Source: Deltaproteobacteria bacterium (GTDB taxonomy: Bacteria; Desulfobacterota; GWC2-55-46). Taken from it: a DNA stretch of 51,159 bases. The position numbers and the translations under genes were made by a program. The stretch lies in contig JACPGB010000021.1 of assembly GCA_016182655.1 (NCBI GenBank), positions 1 to 51,159 of the forward strand, written 5' to 3'. Under the pieces are notes generated by a model. That model did no database searches. It was given only the letters and a program-made list of their open reading frames with translations, and was not told the origin of the DNA. Position 1 is the stretch's first letter; every line of letters starts with the position of its first letter. Of this stretch, positions 41,393 through 49,741 are shown piece after piece.

Positions 41393-41610
41393 CCTCTAAA
41401 AATTAGGAATTTTTTCTGAGGTCAAGGAAGGGCGGAAATAAAAAACGCAGCATATATGGTAATATGTGAGCATTTTTATTTCCGCGCCTACGCAGTCCTG
41501 GCCGGACGGGCAAATCCGTATCGAACGGCTGGTGAACTGGTCTGGCCAGAGACTCCCTACCAACTTTGGCCCTGCGCCGAGCAGTCAGGAAAAATAACAA
41601 TTTTTAGAGG
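41393..41610. repeat. 218-bp MITE-like element with nested hairpins
   Basis: Inverted ends CCTCTAAAAATT (41393-41404) and AATTTTTAGAGG (41599-41610) are perfect over 12 bp and extend imperfectly to ~30 bp. Inside, GCGGAAATAAAAA (41432-41444) pairs perfectly with 41473-41485, and CATATAT/ATATGTG form the tip. The right half (41495-41584) is an inverted copy of the ~95-bp repeat also found at 14814 and 50703. No coding capacity. The adjoining 41225-41392 shows nothing. Confidence 0.7.
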
Positions 41611-41628
41611 TAGCCTGTATGCGTTTTT

Positions 41629-44532
41629 TCAGAAGATTAGCCTGGAGATCACCTCGTTCAGCTGGTCGACCGTAAACGGCTTATTGAGCGACAGGTTCCC
41701 GGTCTCACGTAGAAACTGCTGGGTCTCCTTGTTCAGGCTGTCGCCGGATATGAATACTATCCTCTTCCGGGCGTCGGGGCGCACGCCGCTGACCGCGTTG
41801 TAGAACCCCTTGCCGTCGAGCCCCGGCATCTTGATGTCGCTTATTATGAGGTCGTAGTCGGTCTCCTTGAGCTTGCTGAGAGCGTCCTCGCCCGAGGAGG
41901 TCTTGTCGACCAGGAACCCGGAGTAAGAAAGCGAGTCGTAGAGGAGGTCCAATACTATCGCCTCGTCGTCGAGTATTAGCGCGCGGAGTCCCCGTTCACG
42001 GAGCTTCTCGGAGTCTATCCTCCTGACAGTGACTTGCCTTGCGCCCTCCTCGGCCCTCCTCGGCGGATCAATGACCGGGAGTTCCACGACGAACGTCGAG
42101 CCGTACCCGGGCGTGGACGAGGCGTAGATCGCCCCTCCGTGCTCGTTTATTATGCCGTAGGAGATGGACAGCCCGAGCCCGGTCCCCTTGCCGACGCCCT
42201 TTGTCGTGAAGAACGGGTCGAATATCCTCCCCGCTACCTCGTCCGGCATACCCTGCCCGGTGTCCTCGAACTTGACGATTATCCTGCCGCCCGAGTGCCT
42301 GGAGGTTATCCTTATCCTGCCGCTCTCGCCCTTCTCCTTTATGGCGTCGCGGGCGTTGTTTATGAGGTTCAGGAAGACCTGGTGGATCTGGTCCTCGTCG
42401 AGCATGGTATCGGGCACGGCGTCGTCGAGGTCGAAGACGAGCTCGATGTTGTCGACCTTCAACTGGTAGGACCTTAAGTCCACCGACTCCCTGACGACCT
42501 TGTTCACGCTCTCGTACTTCTTTTCCGGCCTCTTCCAGCGCGCGAAAGTGAGGAGGTTGTCTATTATCTTCTTGCACCTGTGGGAGGCGTCGTTTATCTT
42601 CTTGAGCTTCCCCTTGACCTCGTCGGAGAGCCTGTCCTCGAGGAGTAGCTCGGAGAAGCACATGATCCCGGTAAGGGGGTTGTTGAGCTCGTGCGCAACG
42701 CCCGAGACGAGCTCGCCCAGGGATGAGAGCTTGTCGGTCTGCATGAGCTTGTTCTGCATCATCCTCTGCTCGGTTATGTCCTTAATGTAGACGACCGCCC
42801 TCCTCGGGCTCTCGTTCTCGTTCACCGACGGGTAGACGTGCCAGGTGAAGACCCTGCCGTCGGCTGTGGTCAGCTCGGTCTCGACGGGCATCGAGGTCTG
42901 GATGGACCTCATTATGGGACAGTTCTTCGGCGTCTCCATGGACATCACCTGAAATATCTTCTCGCCGGCGACCGCGGACTCGGTCGTCCTGAACCGTTCG
43001 GTAAAGAACCTGTTCGCCTCCAGTATCCTGTGGTCGTAGTCGACGAGGAGTATGAAGTCCGTGATGCTGTCGTATATGAACCGGAGCTTTTCCTTGGCGC
43101 TCCTTACCTCTTCCTCCTCCTCGGTTATTATCCTGTTCGCCCTCTGGAGCTCGAGGTTTTTCCTGTCGAGGTCCTCGTTCAGTAGTTTGAGTTCCTCGTT
43201 TATGGCGTGGAGCTCCTCGGTCTGGCTCTGCGTCTCCTCGTAGGCGACTTCCAGGCTCTCGTTGGAGATCTTGAGCTCGTCGTTCAGCTCGACGAACTCC
43301 TTGTTCTTCTCCTCGATCTCCCTTAAGTACCTCTCCTTTTCCTCCTCGCGTCTCTCGACCCCGTCCATCATGGAGTTGAAGGCCCTCCCGAGCGTCTTTA
43401 TCTCGTCCAGGGTCTCGCCGCTCCCGGCAGCCACCCGCACGCGCAGGTCCCCCCTCGCGAACTCCTCTATCTTGTCCTTTAGGGATTTAAGCGGCCTCGT
43501 TATCTCGTTTGTGGATACGAGGGCCGCGAGCAGCGAGAACGTAAGCCCGACGACGGTTATGAGCGCGATTATCCACTGCGTCTCCTCCTGTATCTCCCAG
43601 AGATGCTCCTTCGAGATGCCGACGCTCAAGGAGCCTATCACAGCCCCCTCGGAGTTCCTTATGGGCTCGAACATGGTAATGAGGGTCGCGCCGGTCAACT
43701 CCCACTCCGTGAATACGGGCTTCCCGGCGCTCACGGCCCGGAGCGCGTCCGCGGGCAGGCTCGTCCCTTTAACCGACCTGCCGCTTAAATCCACTATGTT
43801 GGAGGATATCCTTTTGTCACCGGCTGAAATGGAGGTAAGCAACCCCGGTATCTTGCTTGAGACCGTGTGCGGGATGTAATCGTCGCCGTTCAGTATGTCC
43901 GCCGTTATTATCGCGCCAAGGGGCCTGCGCCTTCCGTCGAAGACCGGGGTCGCTACGACGAGAGCCATGACTGGCGCGGATTCTTCCACGCCGCCCTCCA
44001 GCCTCGCGCGCCCTTCATTATTGAGGAGCGGGGCGCCCTCGTTCCGGAGCACATCCCTTGACAGTATCTCGCTCGATATCCTCGGCTCGCCGGTCTCGAC
44101 CGCCCTCTCCACCATCCCGCCTATCCTGACCGTGTCGCCCGACGATTCGCTGTTCAGCCTCGCTATCACGCGCCCCCGCGTGTCCGTGACTATCCAGATG
44201 TCGACGTAGGGCCTCATCTCCTTCCACGCCAATACCATCCGCCGAAGATACTGCTTGTCGCCCCTCCTTACCGCGGACCTTATCTCCTCCATCGAGGCGG
44301 CCTGGAGCATGCCGTAGCGCATCTGGTCGCCTCTGACATAATATTCGGTCCAGGCGGATTTAAGCCCCATGCTTATCTTCTCGTGGGCCTCCTTATGGAG
44401 CCTCGAGTCTATTACCCTGTAGGAGATGTACGCCAGTAGCGTCATCGGTATGAGGATGACGGAGAGGAAGACGATCGTGAGCTTCACGCCCATCGTCATG
44501 TTGGAGAACTTCCTTACGAACGGCAGTTTCAT
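41629..44532 (-). CDS. Membrane hybrid sensor histidine kinase (Cache-HAMP-PAS-HK-receiver)
   Basis: A 967-residue protein. Helix 1 at ~18-38, a periplasmic Cache-like sensor (~40-320), helix 2 at ~322-345, HAMP (~345-400), a long coiled coil (~405-480), PAS (~485-600; FIYDSITDFILLVDYDHRIL), a kinase core with His in SGVAHELNNPLTG, ATPase boxes NLINNARDAI, DTGQGMP and GKGTGLGLSISYGI, and a C-terminal receiver (LILDDEAIV, phosphoacceptor in LIISDIKMPGLDG, Lys in LNKPF). The Cache domain probably senses a small periplasmic ligand. CheR is encoded five bases upstream in the same operon. The sigma-54 regulator downstream is the likely output. Confidence 0.93.
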   Translation of the reverse strand: MKLPFVRKFSNMTMGVKLTIVFLSVILIPMTLLAYISYRVIDSRLHKEAHEKISMGLKSAWTEYYVRGDQMRYGMLQAASMEEIRSAVRRGDKQYLRRMVLAWKEMRPYVDIWIVTDTRGRVIARLNSESSGDTVRIGGMVERAVETGEPRISSEILSRDVLRNEGAPLLNNEGRARLEGGVEESAPVMALVVATPVFDGRRRPLGAIITADILNGDDYIPHTVSSKIPGLLTSISAGDKRISSNIVDLSGRSVKGTSLPADALRAVSAGKPVFTEWELTGATLITMFEPIRNSEGAVIGSLSVGISKEHLWEIQEETQWIIALITVVGLTFSLLAALVSTNEITRPLKSLKDKIEEFARGDLRVRVAAGSGETLDEIKTLGRAFNSMMDGVERREEEKERYLREIEEKNKEFVELNDELKISNESLEVAYEETQSQTEELHAINEELKLLNEDLDRKNLELQRANRIITEEEEEVRSAKEKLRFIYDSITDFILLVDYDHRILEANRFFTERFRTTESAVAGEKIFQVMSMETPKNCPIMRSIQTSMPVETELTTADGRVFTWHVYPSVNENESPRRAVVYIKDITEQRMMQNKLMQTDKLSSLGELVSGVAHELNNPLTGIMCFSELLLEDRLSDEVKGKLKKINDASHRCKKIIDNLLTFARWKRPEKKYESVNKVVRESVDLRSYQLKVDNIELVFDLDDAVPDTMLDEDQIHQVFLNLINNARDAIKEKGESGRIRITSRHSGGRIIVKFEDTGQGMPDEVAGRIFDPFFTTKGVGKGTGLGLSISYGIINEHGGAIYASSTPGYGSTFVVELPVIDPPRRAEEGARQVTVRRIDSEKLRERGLRALILDDEAIVLDLLYDSLSYSGFLVDKTSSGEDALSKLKETDYDLIISDIKMPGLDGKGFYNAVSGVRPDARKRIVFISGDSLNKETQQFLRETGNLSLNKPFTVDQLNEVISRLIF

Positions 44533-44537
44533 GATGG

Positions 44538-45338
44538 TCAGGTCCTCTTTCTGAAGGTGCTGAGCCTCGTTCCCAATGGCGCGTACTTATGAGCGAAAAG
44601 GGGCGGTATGACCTCGGCCTTGCCGAGGACGAGAAGCCCCCCGGGTTTCAGCGAATAATCGAGCTTTTCGAAGACCTGGGCCTGCAGTGATTTATTGAAA
44701 TAGATGAAGAGGTTCCGGCAGAAGAGGACCTCTACCCCGGAAATAGAGGGGCTCCGCACTATGTCGAGGACGCCGAACTTCACAAGGTCCCTTATGTTGT
44801 ACTTCACCTTGTAAAGGCCGTCGGTCTTCGTAAAATATCTGTCGAGGACCTCCGGGCGCACGTTTTTAAGCGCCTCGTCCCTGTAGAGCGCCTTTCTCGC
44901 GTTGTCGAGCGCCTCGGGGTCTATGTCGGTAGCGAAGAGCTTCGTGTTCTTTATAGCCTCGAAAGAGAGGCACTCTGCAAGCGATATGGCGATCGAGTAC
45001 GCCTCCTCGCCGTAGCCGCACCCGCAACACCAGACCTTCAGGACCTTGTCGCGCCAGCTCTCCCTTATCGCTTCGCAGAGCCTCTCGAAGACCTCGGGCT
45101 CCCTGAAAAACTCGCTTACTTTTATGGTGAGATTTGCGAAGAGCCTGTCGTATTCGGAAGGGTCCCTGCCGAGGAGGCTCGCGTACTCTCCGTATGAGGC
45201 GAGTTCGAGGAGCATGAGCCTCTTGGATATCCTCCTCATGACGCTCGACCGCTTGTAGTTGCGAAAATCCCAACCTCTTTCGTTGTAAATCCTCTCAAGC
45301 AGCATATCGAGGTCACCGTTGCGGTCTTTTACGGGCAT
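44538..45338 (-). CDS. CheR-type protein-glutamate methyltransferase
   Basis: A 266-residue S-adenosylmethionine-dependent methyltransferase that would methylate glutamates of chemoreceptors. The N-terminal helical domain includes YKRSSVMRRISKRL and the FREPEVF segment. The SAM site is KVWCCGCGYGEEAYSIAI (CheR consensus WSAGCSTGEEPYSIAM, here with CGCGYGEEA). The FATDIDPEALDNARKA motif and the FCRNLFIYF signature complete it. The gene lies alone with a hybrid kinase (5-bp gap) and without cheB or cheA. The substrate may be the chemoreceptor at 26428-28440 or the kinase partner. Confidence 0.9.
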   Translation of the reverse strand: MPVKDRNGDLDMLLERIYNERGWDFRNYKRSSVMRRISKRLMLLELASYGEYASLLGRDPSEYDRLFANLTIKVSEFFREPEVFERLCEAIRESWRDKVLKVWCCGCGYGEEAYSIAISLAECLSFEAIKNTKLFATDIDPEALDNARKALYRDEALKNVRPEVLDRYFTKTDGLYKVKYNIRDLVKFGVLDIVRSPSISGVEVLFCRNLFIYFNKSLQAQVFEKLDYSLKPGGLLVLGKAEVIPPLFAHKYAPLGTRLSTFRKRT

Positions 45339-45475
45339 TAGGCGCTCTTTGGGAAGACTGAAGATGCTGTCCTATATTAGCACACTAAACAAGTTCTTTC
45401 AAAACAAATCCCGAGCGTACGTGGAGGTCTCCGTAATGTCTCGTTTTTTAATGATATTTTCCAGGCCGGCGCTCC

Positions 45476-45504
45476 TTGCCTTAATAACGGTCCTCCGATA
45501 TGCT
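45476..45504 (+). promoter_or_regulatory. Candidate promoter for the EIIA-ATPase gene
   Basis: TTGCCT (45476-45481), 17 bp, TATGCT (45499-45504). The start point would be only ~5-8 bases before ATG 45517, implying a nearly leaderless message; none of the nearby ATG codons has a ribosome site. Confidence 0.3.
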
Positions 45505-45516
45505 ATGCTCAAGTCC

Positions 45517-48500
45517 ATGGAGATATCAAGGCTTCTTAAGGCAGTGATACTCAACATAAAGGCGCGGGACCATGCCTCCGTACTTAACGATATGACCCGC
45601 CGCATCCTCCCGGAAGGCCGCGCCCCCGGGGCCGGGGCGATCTGCGACCTCAAGGGGCACGAATCGACCGAGGGCATACTCTCGGGCACGGGCGCGGCGA
45701 TATTCCACTGCCTCTCCGAAGAGGTCACGGATACGGCCATTGCCCTCGCCGTGTCGAGCCGCCCTCTGCCGCACCCTTCGAGGAAGACGCGCGTAAGGAT
45801 ATTCTTCCTCATAATCTCCCCCATAAAAGAGAGCGGCTCTCATTTACAGCTCTTATCCAAGCTCGAGGGGCTCGTCCTCGACCCGGCCTTCCGCCATGCA
45901 GTCCTCCTTGCCTCGTCGGATGAAGAGGCTATAAGGGCCGTAAGAAGGGCCGAGGCCTCCGCGCGCTCCATGTACATGCCACTTCCAAGGGAGGACCTCT
46001 TTTCCGAGCTCGGCTCTTCCCCCGCGGGCTTGACGGAAACCGCCGCCGAGGCGCGCCTGAAGCTTACCGGCCCGAACTCGATCAAGCGAATAGAGAAGAG
46101 GATGCTCCTAAGGGACTTCCTCCACAACATGTTCCTGAACCTCTTCGCAGTGCTCCTCTGGGCGGGCGGCTTCATGTCGTTCGTCGCCGGCATGCCCGAG
46201 CTCGGCTGGGCCATATTCCTCGTCATCGTCATAAACGCCGCCTTCAGCTTCTGGCAGGAGTACAAGGCCGAGAGGGCGGTCGAGGCCCTTAAAAACCTCC
46301 TCCCCCAAAAGGTCCGCGTCGTCCGGGACGGCCGGGAGCGGGAGACAGACGCGGCCTCGCTCGTCCCCGGAGACCTCATAAGATTGTCCGAAGGGGACAG
46401 CGTCCCCGCAGACGGAAGACTCGTCGCCTCCGAAGCGATGCGGGTAGACAACAGCCCGCTTACCGGGGAGTCCCGCCCCATATACAAGGTCTCGGAGCCG
46501 CTCGCAAACGGCAAGGGCTTCATCTGGACGGAAGTGCCGAACATGGTATTCGCGGGCACGACCGTCCTTTCCGGAGACGGCGCGATGATAGTCACTGCCA
46601 CGGGCATGGATACCGAGATAGGCCGCGTCGCCTACCTTACGCAGGCGATAAAGGCCGAGATGAGCCCGCTCCAAAAAGAGATAGTGAGCATCACCAAGGT
46701 CGTGACCGGCATAGCCCTGTTTCTCGGGGTCTCCTTCTTCCTCCTCGGCATCGGTCTTGCCGGGCTCACATACGCCGAGAGCTTCATATTCGCCATAGGC
46801 ATAATCGTCGCGAATGTGCCGGAGGGGCTCCTTCCCACGGTCTCCCTCTCGCTTGCGATGGGCGTTCAGAGGATGGCCGGGAAAAAGGCGATAGTAAAGA
46901 AGCTCTCCGCGGTTGAGACGCTCGGCAGCGCGACCGTCATCTGCACGGACAAGACCGGGACGCTCACGCAGAACCGGATGTGCGCGACAAAGCTCTTCGT
47001 GAACGGCAAGACGATAGAGGTCACGGGCGCCGGTTACGCGCCCGAGGGCGGCTTCGTCATCGGAAAAGAGCGGATGACGCGGGACGGGCTTAAGAAGGAA
47101 GGCGCGCTCGACCTCCTCGCCATCATGGCCCTTTGCAACAACGCGAAGCTCCACCCCCCGGCAAAGGAAGGAGACTGGACCGTCACCGGCGACCCGACCG
47201 AAGGCGCGCTTTTGACTGCCGCCGCAAAGGCCGGGCTCGACCTCGCATCCCTTGAGAAAAATTACAAGCGCTCCGGCCACCTCCCGTTCGAGAGGATCCG
47301 GAAGAGGATGACGACCATACACGAGGCCGGAGGGGGCCTCAGGGCGTTCGTAAAAGGCTCTCCCAAAGAGGTCCTCGCTCTCTGCACGCGCATGAGCAAG
47401 GGCGGCAAGGCCGTCCAGTTAAGCGACGAAGAACGCGCTCTGATACTCCGGGAGAACGACTCTATGGCGTCAAAAGGCCTCCGGGTGCTCGCCGCGGCGT
47501 ACAGGGAGGTCGGGAAAAAAGACGCATACCGGCCAAACGAGGTCGAGCAGGACCTCGTCTTCGCGGGGCTCGTCGCCATGCTCGACCCGCCGAGGCCGGG
47601 CGTCAGGGAAGCCGTCGCCGAATGCCGCACCGCCGGCATAAAAGTAGTCATGGTCACCGGAGACTACGGGCTTACCGCCAAATCGATCGCCGAGGAGGTC
47701 GGCATCGCAAAAGACGCCCGCCTCATAACAGGCGACGAGCTCGGGGCGATGTCCGCCGGGGAACTGCGCGAGGCGCTTAAGAAAGGCGAGGCGATATTCG
47801 CGCGCGTCGCCCCGGCCGACAAGCTGAGAGTCGTCGAAGCCCTCCAGGCGAACGGCGAGATAGTCGCGGTCACGGGCGACGGGGTCAACGACGCCCCGGC
47901 GCTTAAAAAAGCCGACATAGGTGTCGCGATGGGGCTCCGGGGGTCTGACGCCGCAAAGGAGTCGGCCGAGATCGTCCTTGCGGACGACAACTTCGCCTCC
48001 ATCGTCGACGCCATCCGCGAGGGCAGGGCCGTCTACGCGAACATACGGAAGTTCGTGACCTACATATTCGCCTCGAACATCCCGGAGCTCGTCCCGTTCA
48101 TAGCATTCGTAATATTCAAGATACCGCTCCCCCTTACCGTCATGCAGATACTCGCCGTCGACCTCGGGACCGACGTCCTACCGGCGCTCGGGCTCGGGGT
48201 AGAGCCGCCCGAGGCAGGCATCATGAAGGAGCCGCCGAGACCCAGGGGGAAAAGGTTGCTGGACTTCGGTACCCTCGCCCGCGCCTATCTCTTTCTGGGG
48301 CCTATTGAGGCCGTGCTTGCCATGTCCGCCTTCTTCTTCGCCTATTGGATAAGGGGCTGGACGCCGGGAGACGGCATGGCGTCGGCCGGGGCGATATACG
48401 CCTCCGCCACTACCATGACATTCGCCGGGATAGTCGCCTCGCAGATAGGCAATGTCTTCGCCTGCAGGACCGGCACTCTCTCGGTCTTCTCCGCCGGGTT

Positions 48501-48726
48501 CTTCCGTAACCGCTTCGTCCTCTTTGCCATAGCGGCGGAGATTGTCCTCGCGCTGGTCCTCGTCTACGCGCCGTACCTGAACCGCGTCTTCGGTTTTGCG
48601 CCTCTCGGCCTCTACGACTGGGCCTTTCTCTCGGCCTTCCCGTTCATAATGCTCATCGCCGAGGAGCTCAGAAAGTCCGTAATGAGGAAGGCCCGCCCGC
48701 TTGCGCCATCCCATCAAAAGGCTTGA
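45517..48726 (+). CDS. P2C-type cation ATPase with N-terminal PTS EIIA-Ntr-like domain
   Basis: A 1069-residue fusion. Residues ~1-150 look like a PTS EIIA (PtsN/fructose type) domain: LNIKARDHASVLNDM, GTGAAIFHC with the phosphorylatable His at H64 (Phe for the usual Pro before it), then HLQLLSKLEGLVLDPAFR. The rest is a P-type ATPase: TGES at 316-319, catalytic DKTGTLTQ at D478, TGDGVNDAP at 786-794, ten predicted transmembrane helices. NVPEGLLPTVS, KKLSAVETLGS and NIPELVPF...ILAVDLGTD are closest to Na+/K+-ATPase-like P2C pumps rather than Ca2+ pumps. ATG 45517 is chosen because the EIIA domain starts there; the longer frame to 45319 runs into antisense cheR. EIIA-Ntr controls K+ transport in proteobacteria, so phosphorylation-dependent control of this pump is an attractive inference. 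Confidence 0.88.
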   Translation: MEISRLLKAVILNIKARDHASVLNDMTRRILPEGRAPGAGAICDLKGHESTEGILSGTGAAIFHCLSEEVTDTAIALAVSSRPLPHPSRKTRVRIFFLIISPIKESGSHLQLLSKLEGLVLDPAFRHAVLLASSDEEAIRAVRRAEASARSMYMPLPREDLFSELGSSPAGLTETAAEARLKLTGPNSIKRIEKRMLLRDFLHNMFLNLFAVLLWAGGFMSFVAGMPELGWAIFLVIVINAAFSFWQEYKAERAVEALKNLLPQKVRVVRDGRERETDAASLVPGDLIRLSEGDSVPADGRLVASEAMRVDNSPLTGESRPIYKVSEPLANGKGFIWTEVPNMVFAGTTVLSGDGAMIVTATGMDTEIGRVAYLTQAIKAEMSPLQKEIVSITKVVTGIALFLGVSFFLLGIGLAGLTYAESFIFAIGIIVANVPEGLLPTVSLSLAMGVQRMAGKKAIVKKLSAVETLGSATVICTDKTGTLTQNRMCATKLFVNGKTIEVTGAGYAPEGGFVIGKERMTRDGLKKEGALDLLAIMALCNNAKLHPPAKEGDWTVTGDPTEGALLTAAAKAGLDLASLEKNYKRSGHLPFERIRKRMTTIHEAGGGLRAFVKGSPKEVLALCTRMSKGGKAVQLSDEERALILRENDSMASKGLRVLAAAYREVGKKDAYRPNEVEQDLVFAGLVAMLDPPRPGVREAVAECRTAGIKVVMVTGDYGLTAKSIAEEVGIAKDARLITGDELGAMSAGELREALKKGEAIFARVAPADKLRVVEALQANGEIVAVTGDGVNDAPALKKADIGVAMGLRGSDAAKESAEIVLADDNFASIVDAIREGRAVYANIRKFVTYIFASNIPELVPFIAFVIFKIPLPLTVMQILAVDLGTDVLPALGLGVEPPEAGIMKEPPRPRGKRLLDFGTLARAYLFLGPIEAVLAMSAFFFAYWIRGWTPGDGMASAGAIYASATTMTFAGIVASQIGNVFACRTGTLSVFSAGFFRNRFVLFAIAAEIVLALVLVYAPYLNRVFGFAPLGLYDWAFLSAFPFIMLIAEELRKSVMRKARPLAPSHQKA

Positions 48727-48784
48727 AGAAGACTCCCCCTGTAAGTTAAAATGTAATGAGTAACTTCCATAGGGGTGTTTGCTT

Positions 48785-49276
48785 ATGAGCGACGTTAAAA
48801 ACAAGGGTTCTGTCACGATAGTCCTCTTTAGCGGCGAGATGGACAAGGCGATAGCGGCGTTCGTCATCGCGACAGCCGCGGCCTCGATGTCCATGCAGGT
48901 AAACATCTTCTTCACCTTCTGGGGCTTGAAGGCCATCAGGAAGGAAGGCGGCCTCATAAAGGGGCAGAACTGGATGCAGAAGATGCTGAACATCATGAAC
49001 TACGGCCACGCGAAGAAGCTCGCCATATCCAAGCTCAACATGATGGGCATGGGCCCTATGATGCTGAAGTCCATGATGTCGCAAAAGAGGGTCCCTTCGC
49101 TCCACGAGTTCATAAAGACCGCGCACGCGCTCGGAGTAAAGTTCTACCCGTGCGAGATGTCCATGACCGTCATGGGCCTTAAGAAAGAGGACTTCATCGA
49201 AGAGTGCGGGGAGATCATCGGGGCCGTTTCGTACCTCGCAAAAGCAAAGGAATCGAATATAAACCTTTTCATATAA
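48785..49276 (+). CDS. DsrE2-like (DsrE/DsrF/DrsH) sulfur-carrier protein
   Basis: A 163-residue protein of the DsrE family: TIVLFSGEMDKAIAAFVIATAAASM at the N-terminus, a central FFTFWGL, and PCEMSMTVMGL near 125, where the Cys is the family's persulfide-carrying residue. A Met/Lys-rich middle (KLNMMGMGPMMLKSMM) is typical of DsrE2 proteins. Members carry sulfane sulfur to or from TusA, often at the membrane. ATG 48785 is chosen (AGGGG nine bases upstream). TusA follows ten bases later, so the pair forms a sulfur-transfer operon; no rhodanese or sox/hdr genes are here. Confidence 0.88.
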   Translation: MSDVKNKGSVTIVLFSGEMDKAIAAFVIATAAASMSMQVNIFFTFWGLKAIRKEGGLIKGQNWMQKMLNIMNYGHAKKLAISKLNMMGMGPMMLKSMMSQKRVPSLHEFIKTAHALGVKFYPCEMSMTVMGLKKEDFIEECGEIIGAVSYLAKAKESNINLFI

Positions 49277-49286
49277 GGAAGGAAAC

Positions 49287-49520
49287 ATGGAATTCGAAAT
49301 CGACAAGACCCTCGATGCCAGGGGCCTCTCGTGCCCCATGCCGTCCGTAAAAACCGCGCTCGCGCTCGAACAGATGGGTGTAGGAGAGGTGCTTGAGGTG
49401 CTGACCGACGACCCTGTCTCAAAGCGGGACCTCCCTGTCTGGGCCGAGTCCACCGGGAACAAGCTCCTCGGCATAAAGGAAGAGGAAAAGACCATAAAAA
49501 TATATCTCAGGAAGGCGTGA
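49287..49520 (+). CDS. TusA/SirA-family sulfur-transfer protein
   Basis: A 77-residue protein. The family motif LDARGLSCPMPSVKTALAL holds the active Cys at 17, and the small alpha/beta fold ends TIKIYLRKA. TusA-like proteins accept persulfide sulfur for tRNA thiolation, molybdenum cofactor or sulfur metabolism. The preceding DsrE2 gene (10 bp upstream) is its likely partner. AAGGAAG precedes the ATG. Confidence 0.92.
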   Translation: MEFEIDKTLDARGLSCPMPSVKTALALEQMGVGEVLEVLTDDPVSKRDLPVWAESTGNKLLGIKEEEKTIKIYLRKA

Positions 49521-49603
49521 CAAAATCACCTCCCCCTGACAAAGAGACCATTGCACAAGACACCGGATCCCCGCTTTCGCGAGGATGACAGTATGGATCG
49601 TTT

Positions 49604-49687
49604 GTCATTCCCGAGGTCTTAATCGGGAATCCAGTTCTGTTATCAAAGCTTTTCTCCCCCTTTTCTAAGGGGGATCGAGGGGGATTA
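49604..49687. repeat. Two intergenic repeats after tusA
   Basis: 49604-49635 is the CATTCCCGAGG...TCGGGAATCCAG hairpin (see 22764). 49655-49687 is the CCCCCTTTTCTAAGGGGGA repeat (see 23756). The remainder of 49521-49741 has nothing recognisable. Confidence 0.75.
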
Positions 49688-49741
49688 TGAAAATCCCCTT
49701 GCTTCGCATATCCCCAAAACAAAATCCAGTAAGGAGCCCTC

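Noticed and set aside
45319-45516. 66-residue N-terminal extension of the EIIA-ATPase
   Set aside because: It overlaps the start of cheR on the other strand and shows no domain; the EIIA-like domain starts at the ATG at 45517.
46108-47322. A 404-codon open frame on the minus strand
   Set aside because: It lies wholly within the ATPase gene on the opposite strand; the translation is Arg/Gly/His-rich without motifs.
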